Below, piece after piece: positions 10,382 to 22,865 of a DNA stretch of 64,000 nucleotides. The stretch comes from Quercus robur. Its lineage: Eukaryota; Streptophyta; Magnoliopsida; Fagales; Fagaceae. A program made the translations under genes and the position numbers. The notes under the pieces are model-generated. The model worked only from the letters and a program-made list of their open reading frames with translations. It did not search any database and was not told where the DNA came from. The DNA lies in contig NC_065544.1 of the NCBI RefSeq assembly GCF_932294415.1, positions 18,451,351-18,515,350 on the forward strand, given 5' to 3'. Positions within the stretch are counted from its first letter, which is position 1. Every line of letters begins with the position of its first letter.

Positions 10382-12188
10382 TCAATCATCTAATTGGGCA
10401 TATTCCAAAGGAGTTAGGAAGGTTGGCATCATTGTTTCACCTTAATCTAGGTGATAACAAACTTTCTGGCAGTATTCCTTTGGAAATTGGAATGCTATCC
10501 GAACTACAATATCTTATTCTCTCAGCCAACAATATAACCAAATCAATTCCTGAACAGATAAAAGGGTGCTCGAAATTGTTAAACTTGAGCCTAAGCAAAA
10601 ATAAACTTAGGGGGAGTGTTCTCTTTGAGATTGGCAACCTTCACTTTCTTGAAATGCTCAATTTAAGTGAGAATTCACTGATTGGGAAAATACCAACAGA
10701 ACTTGGAGGACTGCAAAGCTTGGAAATATTGAATCTCTCCCACAATGAGCTCTCTAATTCTATTCCAACCACTTTTGATGAAATGTCAAGCTTGATCATT
10801 GTCGATATATCATATAATCTGATGGAACACAAATTCGTCAGTAAGAGTGGGCAGATGGAATCCCCTGTAGAATATGAAGGTCCGCTCGATGAGGGCCACC
10901 GGTGTGGTGCCTGCCACAACGTCTCCGATGCCAAAGTTAGGATAATGGATAAACACAATAAAGAAGTAGAATGTGCTTTCAGAGTATTTTTTGCATATAT
11001 CTTCTCTTCCGTTGATTGTATGAAAGCTTTATACCTGAGGCCTTAGGGGCTAACCGTTGAGGCTGTTAATGCTCTCTGAAGTAACGCTCCTGGTCCAGTA
11101 ATAAGACTTTTAAGAGGCTCCCAACGGTCTGCTTGGTCGATTTAGTAACTGCTCAGGTCATTGATTGACTGCATTGATTGACTCCCTGCCTTCGTCAGTG
11201 ATGATGGCTTTCTTCGTTGTTTCTGATGACTTCGTCATGGATGATTCCTTCGTCATTAATGTTATCTTCGTCAGTGGGATGTAGAATCGTCATTCCTGTC
11301 ATAATCAATTGGATGGTCCTCTCCCAAACAATAAAGCCTTTCGTGAGGCTCCATTTGGAGCATTGAGAAATAATAAAGGTTTGCGTGGTAATGCTTCTAG
11401 TTTGAAGGCCTGCCCTTCCTCCATTACTTGGAACGAGAATCCTAGCGAGACAAAGAGAAATAAAGTGTTGATTTTCTTTATTATTCCCATGTTAGGAACA
11501 ATGTTTCTCTCATTGATTGTAGCTGGGATTCTTTACACTCTTCTCAAGCGCCCTGGGCTGAGGAACAAGCTAAACAATCGAAGAGAAGTACAAAATGGTA
11601 ACATGTTGGCAATTTGGAGCTGTGATGAGAAAATGCTATATGAAAACATCATTGAAGCAACTGAGGAATTTGACTCCAAACATTGTGTCGGAGTGGGAGG
11701 GTGTGGAAGTGTTTACAAAGCAGAGTTGCAAGCAGGTCAAGTTGTTGCTGTAAAAAAGCTTCATTCAGTAGAAGACGGTGGAATTTCCAATGCAAAAGCT
11801 TTCGAGAATGAGATTCATGCTCTACTAGAAATTAGGCATCGCAATGTGGTAAAGCTTTATGGTTTTTGCTCACATCCACGACACTCATTCTTGGTTTATC
11901 AGTTCTTAGATGGGGGAAACCTGAAAGAGACACTGAGCAACAAAGAAGAGGCAGTTAATTTTGAATGGATCCAAAGGGCAAATGTTATTAGAGGTGTGGC
12001 TGATGCTCTATCCTACATGCATCATGATTGCTCACCTCCAATAGTTCATCGAGACATTTCAAGCAAGAACATCATGTTGGATTTGGAATATGAAGCTCAC
12101 ATCTCTGATTTTGGCACAGCTAAGTTTTTAAAGCCTGAATCGTCCAACTGGACTTCATTTGCTGGAACATTTGGATACACTGCTCCAG
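10382..12188 (+). pseudogene. RLK1: MIK2-like LRR receptor kinase, 5'-truncated and LTR-interrupted
   Basis: From 10384 the sequence matches the second half of the RLK3 first exon: about six LRRs ('[17 protein letters not shown]'), then after a solo LTR (10820-11301) the juxtamembrane part, one membrane span (about 11466-11545) and the kinase N lobe and catalytic loop ('[12 protein letters not shown]', 'VAVKK', 'HRDISSKN', 'DFGTAK'). It stops at 'GYTAP' with a splice donor at 12189, the position of the RLK3 intron. Removing the LTR and one target duplication leaves this exon open with no stop. Missing parts are the signal peptide and most LRRs (replaced by element A at 10381), and exon 2, which I did not find downstream. 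Confidence 0.85.
10820..11301. mobile_element. Solo LTR (482 bp) inside RLK1
   Basis: It starts 'tgatggaacac', ends 'cattcctgtca', and is flanked by a perfect 5-bp duplication TAATC (10815-10819 and 11302-11306). The insertion is in the last LRR of RLK1, and the empty site is supplied by RLK3 near 38555. The right end is dense in 'cttcgtca' motifs, like the 'cgtca'-rich internal DNA of element A. It may be the LTR of that family, but this is unproven. Confidence 0.92.
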
Positions 12189-13327
12189 GTATTCACCCAC
12201 CCCCCCCTCCCCTCCCCTCCCCCTTTTGGCATGCTTTTCCCTCTTGAAATACTTGTCTATCTCTAGCAACTCTCTAGTTCGTGTAATTAAGTGCCCATCA
12301 TAGTTCATAGTGGTAAAATAGGTTTATCATCCGTTGCCATTTCATTCTCCAAATTTTCATTTCTGTTGAAGTATTATCATAAAGGAAAACAAAAAAAAAA
12401 AAAAAATCACTGTTAACTCTAAATATTTGTGTTTAGTTCCAGGTTTTTTTTTTAATGTTTTTTTATTTAAATATTAATTTTATCAGATCGTTAATTGCTA
12501 AGTGATAATTGTTTGAACTTTGAATACCATATAACATGATAAATCAAACCATTTTATGATAATTAAGCTTTACTATGAATTTAATTTATTGAATGAGTAC
12601 CAGAGTCACAATTCTTTTTCTGGAAGACCAAATGAAATATATCAATAATTTAAAAATCTACAAATAATACACATTAATATATATATATATATATAAATTA
12701 AACATTAAGTATGTTTATTCAGCAAAAAAAAAAAAAAACATTAAAAGTATTACTTTTATATGTTTTAACATCTACAATGTAATATAAATATAAAATAAAG
12801 GGTAAAAACATAAAATGCCTTGACACCCTGCGCTTTGGGATGGTTATAGTTAGACTCTCTGAATTTTTCTCTTAAATAATTTAGTACATATATTTTAGTA
12901 TTTTAACAAACAGACCCCCCTTACATTTTTTAGCTAGTTTAATACATAAATTTTGGTATTCTAATCAATAGACCCCCTAAAAGGGTGAGAAATAAAGTTA
13001 GGAGGGTCTATTTGCTACAGTACCAAAGTTTATGTATTAAATGACGGACAAAATGGGCTTCTGCCCTTTTCCACAAAACTAATTAGCCTTTTACCCTTCT
13101 TCCCAAACTAAATAGGAAAATGCCCCTCTTTTGAAACTCGACTTTTTCAAAATCGAGTTAAACCCTATAGTGACGTTTTTAAGGACCTATAGTGACGTTT
13201 TTAAGAACCTATAGTGGCGTTTCGTAACTTGATATCCATAAAATCGAGTTATAGGCAATTTTATACGCACCACCATCAGATTATCGGAACTGCCGCCAGT
13301 ACCTTCTTTCCCCCTTTTTAGATCTAG

Positions 13328-13365
<38 letters not shown>

Positions 13366-16300
13366 TATAAGATTTATGTATGATATTTGATTTTTTGTTT
13401 TAAATTCTTTGATAGGATAGGTTTTTTTATTTATTTATTATTTTTTAATAACTTACTGAAATTATAAAAAAAAAATTTTTTGAATTTTAGTTTTGGTTTT
13501 TCACCGTAAAGAAACGAAATTAAAAACAATTTCCTGTAACTAATCTTAACAAAATCCTTGGGATCAGATAAGTGTAGGATTGAGTGTTATGCTGATATTT
13601 GTTTTTTCTTTTTCAATCTCATTTATTTAGGTTTATTGTTCGGTTAAGGTTTATCGGAACCGCAGGCACAGAGAGACAGGCTATATACCCGTAACCGGTA
13701 AAGTTTTTGTTTTTTTTAGCTTTCATTTTATAAATCTGGGGATTGAATATGATTTAGGTTTGAATTTCTGGGTTGGATTGGTTTAGATTTTGTTATTTGT
13801 GTTAGGCTTCCATTAACAATGCCTTCTATAGTATAATACTATAATACCAGTTTTAATATAATATGGTTTTAGATATCCAATAAGTTAGTGATTATGTTGG
13901 AGAGTTTGCAATCATCACAACAACAAAAAAAGGATTTGTACTATGTACATCATACCTGTTTGATAAATGTCTTATAGACGTGTTTATTATTGGTATGATT
14001 TTTTTTTTTTTTTTTTGGGGTTTAATATTGTTGTTCTCATCAAATTCAAATTCTTTGAATGTATTAGTCATTGAAGTTAAAAGATAACATTTTTCTTATG
14101 CCCATTTTAATTATAGTTATCTAATCTAATGAACATTCTCTGCCTATCACATTCAGTATATGAATGACTTATATAATCTCTCTGATGGACAATATTGGGT
14201 TATCGAACATTAGAATTTTTAAAATCAAATAATGATGCTTGCTGTTTTGGAAGACAACAAAGCTGGTGTATCTGTTATTCTTTATTATTAGAAGAGAAAG
14301 CTCATTACAGCTTAAGTCATACAAATCACTCAATTTTAGTCTTCTGAAGATAAATAAGTATGTGTTGGTAGTCCAAAAAACTCTGCCATTTCCTAGCAAA
14401 GCATTGACCCAACTGTATGTAATTGATGGTCTCCACGTTAGAAAGATTCCACTAATGGTAATGGTAACTACATTTTAGTAATATGCTCACAAATTTTTGA
14501 TAAAATTCTGCCGTTGTTTTTTATTCTAAAATTTATTTTTATCATTTATAATTTACGTTTTATGATGTGGAAAGAAGCACTAAGTTCCTATTTTGATGTT
14601 GTTGTTACTTATATATAACATCCATAGTCTATTGAATAATTTATGTTGTTAGAGAAACCAATTGAAGTGGATAAGAATGTATGATTTTCCTATCAATCTT
14701 GATGGGGCACATTATAGATTATCTCTATTGTTGTTGTTGTTTCTCAATTGTGGTGTACATGGCATTTAAGTTACATTTTTTTTTTGCAAACCAATCATTA
14801 ATGTAGCTTCAAGAAAATTAAATATACATGATTATTATTGAATTATAAAAAAAAAAAAAACTTATTGGAGGCCTTTTGTTGAATACCTAGCATATATAGT
14901 CATCTATTTTTACTTACAAAATCCTTCTGGAAAAGAAAATAACAAGAGAGATGGTTTTGTAGAGCCTAAGAAGTAACAGCCAAGACATACCCTATACTTT
15001 ATGCCAGATTAGTTAATTGCAACAGATTAGGCAAACTGATTAGATAGTTAAAACAAAAACAAAAAAACAAAAGAGAATCTTAACAATATATTTTGTTACT
15101 GTAAACTGATGGAAAAACCTAATAGAATTTTATTGTTCTGTTCTGTTTAGTCCAAAACAAAAACTAATTGAATCCACATACTTCTAAAAAAATGACAAAA
15201 ATATGAAAAACAAAACCAATACAAACCCAAATATGTCAATTAACCAAATCTAAACTAAAATATCAGATAAATACAAGGTAAGTCAAGTCATCCTAACCTG
15301 TCAGTTTGATCTACCAACTCTTCTTACAAAACAACCAAGTGTTTTATATGGCAAAGATCACTGTAGAGCTATAATTAAAAACTAATTGAGACATACCCCA
15401 TCCTTAAGCCCAGATTAGTTAATTGCAAAATGATCAAATGTATGGGAAGGAGTCTTCCCTAGAAGATTGTAAAGAGCCTTTCAAACTCTATGCTCCGCTT
15501 GGTAAAACTTGGAAATTTCTTAAAGCCAAAAAGCTATGGTATTGAATTGCTTTAGTTAGTATAGAAATTGACTAACAACCAAAAGTTCTTTCGCTTTATT
15601 CATGAACTAATCTATGATCCTCTTGAAACAAACCTTGCATATGACCTAAGATGGTTTTCAAATTTCAGTCTACGACAAAGATTAAGTTTTCTTCATTTTG
15701 AAGGATTTCAGTTGTGATTGGTGATGACTCTATAAATGAGAGTTTCAATTTCAAATAGTGTTTTATATATGGATTACTCTATGTTGTTAAATTTGAGTTT
15801 GGTATTGATTCAAAATTTGTAATGGTTCATTTATATAAACCTGCCATGTTTTCTGAATTTTAGATAATTATAATTAATTACATGGCACACAATCACGTCT
15901 TATAGGATCTCAGTTTCTAGCGCCTCATTTATATTGGCTCTTATTAGGAATTTTGTATTTATAATGACATATTTTCCCCCATATGTTAATGTAGATCACT
16001 CATCCCTGACTTATAAGACTTTTGGCTACTATTGGATAAGAGCTACTAAATTAAATTGAAAGGTTAGGAATGCCTAATTTTCCCTTTGTAGCTATTATTT
16101 AATTTGTAACTTTTTGTCCTTTGTTGATGCTTGATTAAAAAAAAATAGAACTAAAATAGAAAAAGAGAGGAAAATGCAAGAGAAGCACGCCTAAAAAGAT
16201 GGTTGCAAAGTTTTGAGAAACGAACCAATACAAAATGGCATGAAAGAAAAAATAGTTTACAAAATAAACTTACCCAGGCTAGGAAATACAGGGGAATAGT

Positions 16301-16480
16301 AATTGCTAAAAAAAAAAAAAAAGATTGTTCTTTGTTGCATTCACTTGGTACAAGTACTAACTTTTATGTGTTAAGAGGTTCACTTCTCTTTCTGCCACTT
16401 TGTACTTATTAGTTCTTTATACATTCCTTTTTCTAAATTTGAAAATAAAACTTTCTATTCACATTTGATTATTAGATATT
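12189..16480. other. Non-genic AT-rich DNA with small repeats
   Basis: No gene was found. 12189-12720 still resembles the RLK3 intron ('ttttatgataattaa' block near 12553), so it is RLK1 intron DNA. A C-rich run lies at 12196-12226 and T-runs at 13338-13362 and 14000-14016. Two related blocks sharing 'agattagttaattgca' occur near 14981-15030 and 15390-15430. ORFs here are short and not recognisable. A short basic ORF at 16203-16412 just upstream of the Helitron fragment may belong to it, but this is not supported by clear homology. Confidence 0.5.
13164..13229. repeat. 22-bp tandem repeat, three copies
   Basis: Three units starting 'cctatagtgacgtttttaag' at 13164, 13186 and 13208, with an exact 22-bp period; the third unit has diverged. 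They follow an inverted motif 'aactcgattt' / 'aaatcgagtt'-like (about 13135-13160) and precede another 'aaaatcgagtta', suggesting the remains of a small repetitive element. Confidence 0.8.
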
Positions 16481-16489
16481 GACGTTGAC

Positions 16490-16919
16490 ATGGGCCATTC
16501 CTTTGGAGAAACTAGAATTAACATAAGTACAGATGATACTTTGGTAAAAGGTAGGTCCAGTTGTTGTGATGTTCTTCAAGGAATCCATGAATCAGATAAT
16601 GAGAGTGGTTGTGAAGAATTTCCAAGTAAATTACTTCAATTTACAAGAAGGAAAAAAAAAAAAAAACTTGACTTTCATTTTGTTCACATCATTAATGTTG
16701 TTCCCATATTTTAAAATTCATATAGGAAAATCTACTGAACCTTGGAATTTCGGTCCACCTTATTTATGCATGTATTGTGGTTCAATTTTATGGTATGAAG
16801 AGAGAATAGTAAAATCTAAGAGGCCTAAGAACCTAAAATTCTTTGTGTATTGTATGGAGGGTAAGGTTAAGTTGCCTTTGCTTAAGAAAGTACCTCCTCT
16901 TATTGATGAGCTGTTATAA
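16490..16919 (+). pseudogene. Helitron helicase-like protein fragment
   Basis: The stretch 16716-16919 encodes 'WNFGPPYLCMYCGSILWYEE' followed by a basic stretch, then 'CMEGKVKLPLLKKVPPL' and a stop. This matches the conserved segment upstream of the Rep/helicase domain of plant Helitron proteins: a CxxCG zinc-ribbon-like motif, a 'WYxER' box, then a Cys and 'G-V-LP'. The preceding ORF at 16490-16714 is acidic and in a different frame, separated by an A-run. It could be an upstream exon or part of the N-terminal region. No Rep or helicase domain follows, so this is a remnant. Helitron-like 3' ends occur downstream at 18544 and 19930 on the same strand. Confidence 0.6.
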
Positions 16920-18540
16920 CATTCATTTTGTTTGACAAAGGAGCTAAGAAAATTGTATCTAAGACTACAAAAGAACTTGCAGAGATGCAAGCAGAGGCAA
17001 TTTCAAATAGAAATGTCAATTATATTTCTTTATTGTTTGAGAGCTGAACTTTTATAAACCTTTACCAACATTGTACACATACATATCATTATATACCATT
17101 AAAAAAAAAAATTACAAAGGTATGCTGCATGTTTTCCGTAGCTTTTCCTCTTAATACTTTATCTTTGTTAATATTTTCCTCTTATTGTCTCAAGCTTCAT
17201 CATGTAAGAATTCTATAATTACTAATTACAATTTCGAAACAAAATTGTATATTTGGTTTGTGGTCTTTAGCATTTTTTAGTTTTTCTTACGATTTTCATG
17301 AATGTTGTTACCTTGGGATGCTGTATTGTGAAATTTCTCCAACGTAGTCTTTCCTAACACAATAATTGCATCCTATAAGATTTCAACCTCACAAACACTC
17401 GATAAAAAGGACTGCCCATTATAATCTTGATATGATTGCTTGATTAACAGTAGAATACAATTACAAAAGTGAATGGTTAGAACTTAAAGTAAATTATTAA
17501 TTAGAATGAAGACATGAATGTGAATGAGAATTTAGAAATTTACTTGAAATTCCGAGTTAAAGAAATTCTTATTTTTTATTAAAGACAATAATATATCCAA
17601 TATGGTTTATATATTGTATCTTAAAATTGAGGTTCACATGGTTTGATTGATTTGGTACATTACTATTTATTGTTGAAGAGAAATTTCAATTTTGAACATT
17701 TCTTAAAATTAGATAAATTTTCATTAGAATACTCAAGATATTTGACAATTTCTAGCTTGCAAGGTCAGTATAGTACTATGAATGCAATAAACTTATTAAA
17801 AAAAAAAAAAAAAAAACTAATGGTACAGGTCATGATGTATGTATGTATACTTAGCTAAATTTGTGACTGTGTATACAAAAATTGAAGTTGGATGTAAATG
17901 TCCTACCAAGGGAGATTCAGAATATAGTTGGCAACTAATAATACTTCCAAACATGTTCTAGAGAGTCACAAAATTAGAATGTTTTCAGTTAAAATTATTT
18001 GTGGCACACACTTTTTTTTTGCACCATTTTTGTTTGGAATTCCTAATATGCACATTATTTACTATGCACACCTACTGGGTACATAAGAAGTTCTCATCAA
18101 ATTAAAAATAATATATTAGAACTTCTCATGATGCCTTCAAAGCCAATGTAGTACAATGAAAGCAATCTAAATTTTGCTTATGAGAAAATTGTAACTTATT
18201 GTTTAAGGATTTATTAAATGTTTGTGAATTCTTGAAGCACCTTTTAATTTAAGTGAAAATTATTGTAGGACACAAAAGACAAATTTGTCAGAAAAACAAG
18301 GGAGGACAGCAGTTCTCTATTTACAACTGCCATATCTGCTAAAGAGGAAAATCAGATGATGATAGCATACCAATTCAAATGCTTCACAAACGAAGCACGG
18401 CTACTAAACAAAATGCATTGAAGAAGAAGAAAATTTGAAGAGAAAAAAAATAACCAGTAGATGTACTACATTACCCAGATGAAATGTAATGTATTTTATT
18501 ATATTCTTATGTTAAGTTGATAGAATTTTAAATATGTAAA
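16920..18540. other. Non-genic AT-rich DNA
   Basis: No recognisable gene. A short open stretch near 18265-18420 (reading 'KTREDSSSLFTTAISAKEEN') ends in a stop. It could be the C terminus of a Helitron-linked protein, but I cannot assign it. A-runs are present at 17101-17111 and 17800-17816. Confidence 0.4.
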
Positions 18541-18543
18541 ATG

Positions 18544-18575
18544 TTCCCGTGTATTGCGTGTGTTAAATGATTTGT
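18544..18575 (+). mobile_element. Decayed Helitron-like 3' end
   Basis: 'cccgtgtattgcgtgtg' followed by 'ttaaatgattt' aligns with the better preserved end at 19930, and the 20 bp upstream ('aatatgtaaaatg') also match. The terminal CTAG is lost. Confidence 0.45.
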
Positions 18576-18986
18576 ATTGAATATTTTTTGGAATTTTTTT
18601 TACTGTGTATTTAGGATTTAAATTTGTCAATGCCTTACTCTACAAAGTTCTATTTAATTTTCGGTTTTTGTTTTTCCTCTTACCTGTTCTTTTAATTTTA
18701 AAGAGGGGTTGAAATTGTGGGACTTTGAAATTTGAAAGTATATAATGTTCTTTTTACATAGTTTATATTTCATAGATTTTGCATGTTTTGATTGTGAGAT
18801 CTAAAAGTATACAAGCACTTATACTTATTAAGGTATTCTAGAGACTAATAAGCTCTAACAAAAAAAAAAAAAAAAAAAAACCATTCAAGAGACCCATAGC
18901 CTGTATCAACAAATAATAGTTAGCACATATATCTTTAACTAACATTACCTCCAAAAAATAATGAGAACCAATCTCTACTAAGCATG

Positions 18987-19014
<28 letters not shown>
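18987..19014. repeat. (AT)n microsatellite
   Basis: Uninterrupted AT dinucleotides over about 28 bp. Confidence 0.95.
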
Positions 19015-19019
<5 letters not shown>

Positions 19020-19360
19020 ACAAGGGTGTGAATGAAATGATTCATCAAACTATTATATATGTACATAATGATTAGCAAATGGACAAATACATTTTAAGTA
19101 CATAGTAGAGGATCAAATGCAAATATAGAATTATGACTTAAAAAATATTAAACCCGTAATGATAAATTGATTTTAATCTACATAAACATTAAGAGATATC
19201 TCTTTTATTTCAAATTTTTATATGTTCCTTCAAGCCGTCACACAAATTATGATACATAACTCAAGGGCTCTAACTAATATTATTCTGACTTTCTATTCCA
19301 TAAACCTGTAACCATTTTTTTCTTTTGAACTTTTTGGTTGTAAAATTTTCTCTAATCTTA

Positions 19361-19497
19361 TGGTTTGATTCATTGTGGTTCCTAGGAATGGTAGGTATAG
19401 TATTTGAAATTGTCATGCAAGTTTTAGTTCGATGTGATTCATTGCGGTTCCTAGGAATGGCAGATTTTTTATTTGAAATCGTCATGTAAGTTTTAAA
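19361..19497. repeat. Two tandem copies of a unit of about 69 bp
   Basis: Both copies contain 'ggttcctaggaatgg' (near 19377 and 19446) and 'tttgaaattgtcatg' or its variant, then 'aagttttag'. Non-coding. Confidence 0.8.
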
Positions 19498-19929
19498 TTG
19501 GTGTGTTTCAACCTTATATGTGGTTTTTTAATTTTTTTTTTTTTTAATTTGTTTCTATGTATTATTTTTTGTAGATTCTTGCTTGAAGCAAATTAGTAAA
19601 TGCTTCAAAAATAAAATGATCTTTGCAAATTGTTAGCAAATTAGTAAAGGGCAGAGTATTGAAAACCAAAATTGTAGAGCACTCCACTGTAGTGCAAAGT
19701 GTGCTACGCAAGCCATAATCCAAGTATAAATTTTATAAATGTGTTTTTTATATGGCAGAAGCTTGACAAGATGCTCAAAATAAGTCAAGCTTTAATTGCT
19801 TAAAGTCAAATTCTTTTTTTAGACACTATATGCTTAAATATACTACATCATTCAAGTTTAAATGTATGTAGTGGAAGTATGATAACTAAGTTTATGTTGG
19901 TTGCAAAGTTCATTAATATGTAAAATGAC

Positions 19930-19958
19930 CCCGCGCATTGCGTGGGTTAAACACTAGT
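19930..19958 (+). mobile_element. Helitron 3' terminus
   Basis: A short GC-rich hairpin (stem 'cccgcg' / 'cgtggg', with one G-T pair, loop 'cattg') lies about 8 nt before CTAG at 19954-19957, followed by T. This is the hallmark of a plant Helitron 3' end (hairpin plus CTRR, insertion before T). The helicase-like fragment at 16716-16919 on the same strand could belong to it. The 5' TC end was not found. Confidence 0.65.
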
Positions 19959-19959
19959 A

Positions 19960-20830
19960 TACATAATAACATAATATTGGTTATTGGTAGTTTTATCCTT
20001 GATGCATATTTAAGTCTGAGGGCAACGCGCGTGTACCCTAATGTTGTAACAGCCTGTTTTCTTGAAATTTTCAAGAAAAATGTATTTATTTTTGTATTTA
20101 AAATTTCATATCCATGCAATGACATGTTTCTCAAAAAAAAAAAAAAAAAAATCCAGCAATGACATATTCATATTTCTTAAAGTATTACATTACGAACTTA
20201 ATATAAATAATAGTAAAAAAATATGACACAATTTGACCACACATGATCCATCTGAGAGAAACCAAATAAAAAGACTTTCTCCACTTTAAGCAAAGATATA
20301 TTTTGACTATTCTTTATTTGATTCTCATACTGTAACTATAAAGTAATTGGTTACTTGCTAAAATCTTAGGTCACTTACTTAGATAAGATAAACATGCATA
20401 TATAGTTTTATATTTAGTGTAAGTTGAAACAGTTATGCTTCCCTCAAGAAAAAGAGTGCTTAAATTTTGTGTTACAATCAGATGACATGGTACATAGGAT
20501 AGTAATTGCCTAATAGCTCAAGGTCATAAAAGAGTTATTATTATAGGTGTATATATCCACTGGAATTAGACACGACTTTTCTTTTCTTTTCTTTCTGCTA
20601 AAAAATGTCTGAGGGAAAGGCTTTTCTATTTAGAATATAACGAAGAATGTGGCAATCAATTCTCCTTGTGTCGTTGTAAATGCTATCAAGCCAACCCAGT
20701 AATTCCATGTCAGCTCGAAGACATTGATCCACAAAGTGGGCACTAATAAGGATGTCAAAGATTTAAGTAGGGTGTTTGTGATGCCTTAAATTGATTAGAT
20801 ATTGATTGAAAATAATGTATTATGTGTGTG
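19960..20830. other. Non-genic AT-rich DNA
   Basis: No gene, clear repeat or terminal structure was recognised, apart from an A-run at 20132-20149. Confidence 0.4.
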
Positions 20831-21770
20831 TGCTGAGTCTTATATTTGACATATGTTGGGTTTTAAGACTTTAGGTTTAAATGTATTAGAACTTCATTTT
20901 GTAATGTTGGCAAACCATGATCAAAACGTTTAGTCTTGTTTTAGACTTGCTCAAGGTATGTTTTATGTGTAAAGTTGGAATCGAGTGTACTACAGGATTT
21001 ACTGTGTAAATCTGCCTAGCTTGATCGATCAAGAATTAGACTCGATCGATCAAAGCTCGTGCAAATTGTTTTTCTGCAGAATTTTCCAACTCAATCCAAG
21101 CTCGTTTGATGTGTGGTTTTATGTTTTGCCTTAAGTATAAAAGGAAAAACCCTAGCCACGTTTTGTTGTGGTTGTTTATGCTGTGTATGTGAATCTCTTG
21201 TGAGATCTAGAGGTGTTTGCCTTCACATATACTTAAGGTTATCAAGAATCAAGATTATATCAAGAACTTGATGATCAGTTCGGTTGCTGCATAAAGAACT
21301 TAAAGATACACAAGTGAGAGTGCTTGTACTTGCTGTGAATCCAAGAAAGAAGTAGTCCGTGGTCTCGGAGCTATCATGTGATCGTAGTAGTAAGTTTCCT
21401 ACTCGAGGTAACAATAAGATGTTAGTGGTCTAAGTCGCTATTGTGTAAACTTCAATTCTTTCATAGTGGATTTGTTTTACCTTGAGGATAGCTAGGTTAA
21501 ATTCTCCCTAGATTTTTTTACCGGTTTGGTTTTCCTGGGTTATCATATTGTTGTGTTCTTTATTTTTCGCACTTTACAATGATATAATATATTTGTGTTA
21601 ACCTATATTTGAATAATTTGACTAAATAATCACTTGGCTAATTAACTAGATTAATCTGGTTGTGTTTTAAGGGGTCTAAAAATGTACAACATATACTAGG
21701 TTGATCTAGGCTTATTAACAACTATAATAAACCTTAATTTTGACTAAATTAGTCCTTTTGGGATATCGCA
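20831..21770. mobile_element. LTR-like repeat, degraded
   Basis: The stretch has an LTR-like make-up: a TATA-like 'gtataaaagg' near 21135, a transcribed-leader-like region with 'agtagtccgtggtctcgg' (21351-21368), and a T-rich tail that ends near 'ggatatcgca'. Its first 40 bp and last 75 bp reappear fused together at 26411-26512, which supports these edges. No clear target-site duplication was found, so the boundaries and superfamily are uncertain. Confidence 0.45.
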
Positions 21771-22203
21771 AAAATACGGTCAGCTGTTTTTCTTGTGTTG
21801 TTATTTAAATTGAGCAATTTGGGCTAGAAAGTCGTGATCATAATATCGGTGCCTTCCTCAAATCCATTATTTCTTTTACACTCAATTTTTATGTGTTGTG
21901 TTGTTATTTAAATTAAGCAATCTGGGCTAGAAGGTCATAAGGTATTAATTCTTGCAAATCGGTGTCTTCTCCAAATCCTTCATTTCTTTTACACTCAATT
22001 TTTATTGTGAAGTAGTCATGGGAACCAAAAATGGTGATGGCGAGATGGTTCTTACTCCTTAAGGAGGAGAGAAAAGTTAATGATAGTGTGCGATATCGAT
22101 GTTCTAACTACTAAAGAAGACCAATTGGAGGATGTTGTACCATAAGTGTAGGTCCAATTCGATTTATCTCAGATCAATTGGTTCTCTCTCTCTCTCTCTC
22201 AAA
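21771..22203. other. Non-genic flank of the LTR-like repeat
   Basis: A related pair of segments containing 'gggctagaa' and 'atcggtg..cttc' occurs at about 21795-21870 and 21900-21985, a tandem duplication of about 110 bp. A short (CT)n run lies at 22183-22200. Confidence 0.5.
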
Positions 22204-22360
22204 CTAGATTTGGGAAAATGATTTCATTGAATAATTAGAATTACAGAGTAGTTAATCTATATATACAAGCCTGAGTAAGTAACTAACTAGCCGAAAAGGT
22301 GCTAACAGAAAAATTAACACAAAACTAACTCTAACACATGTGTCACATGTGAACACTAAG

Positions 22361-22558
22361 TGTCTACTTGGGATCTGCTTATTTTGCTAAAACTTTTTTT
22401 TTTTTTTTACTGAAAGTGCTATAGTCAAAGGTAAGAGTTGGTTGAAATAGTATAGTGGACCCATAAATAGTATCAAAAAGTGTAGTGAGACCCATGAATA
22501 GTAGCAAAAATAAATTGAATAATAAAATAAGTTGGTAAAAATAATTTTTGCCAAACAC
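22361..22558. mobile_element. hAT-like MITE (198 bp)
   Basis: Flanked by a perfect 8-bp duplication ACACTAAG (22353-22360 and 22559-22566). The sister copy at about 22970-22982 has the single empty site. It has 'tgtctacttggg' at the left and 'ttgccaaacac' at the right as weak inverted ends. The body is the family with 'gacccatgaatagtagcaaa'. Confidence 0.85.
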
Positions 22559-22666
22559 ACACTAAGTAAGTATATACAAAGAAGCTAAACTACAAGTCGT
22601 TTTCACTAAGCTAAACTACTTGCCGTTCTGTCTAGATTTGGGAAAATGATTTCATTGAATAATTAG

Positions 22667-22865
22667 GGGTGTGTTTGGATACCGCTTATTTTGCTGAAAC
22701 TGAAAACTTATTGCTGAAAGTACTGTAGATAAAGGTAAAAGTTAGTTGAAATAGTACAATGGGACCCATGAATAGTACCAAAAAATGCAGTGGGGCCCAT
22801 GAATAGTAGCAAAAATAAGCTGAATAATAGAATAATTTTGATTTTTAATTGGTTCATACTCACAC
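22667..22865. mobile_element. MITE (199 bp), same family as 22361-22558
   Basis: It begins 'gggtgtgtttggatacc' and ends 'ttggttcatactcacac'. The sister copy ('gaataattagaattacag', about 22228-22246) shows the empty site. Only a short shared flank (TAG) remains as a possible duplication. The body is about 75 percent alike to the MITE in copy 1 by eye. Confidence 0.75.

Noticed and set aside
10820..11301. Treating this LTR as the 5' LTR of element A
   Set aside because: 438 bp of receptor-kinase exon lies between it and gag, and it has its own TAATC duplication in RLK1.
21022..21056. Palindromic 'gatcgatcaa' motifs as a regulatory site
   Set aside because: They recur in a degraded LTR-like repeat and no adjacent gene depends on them.
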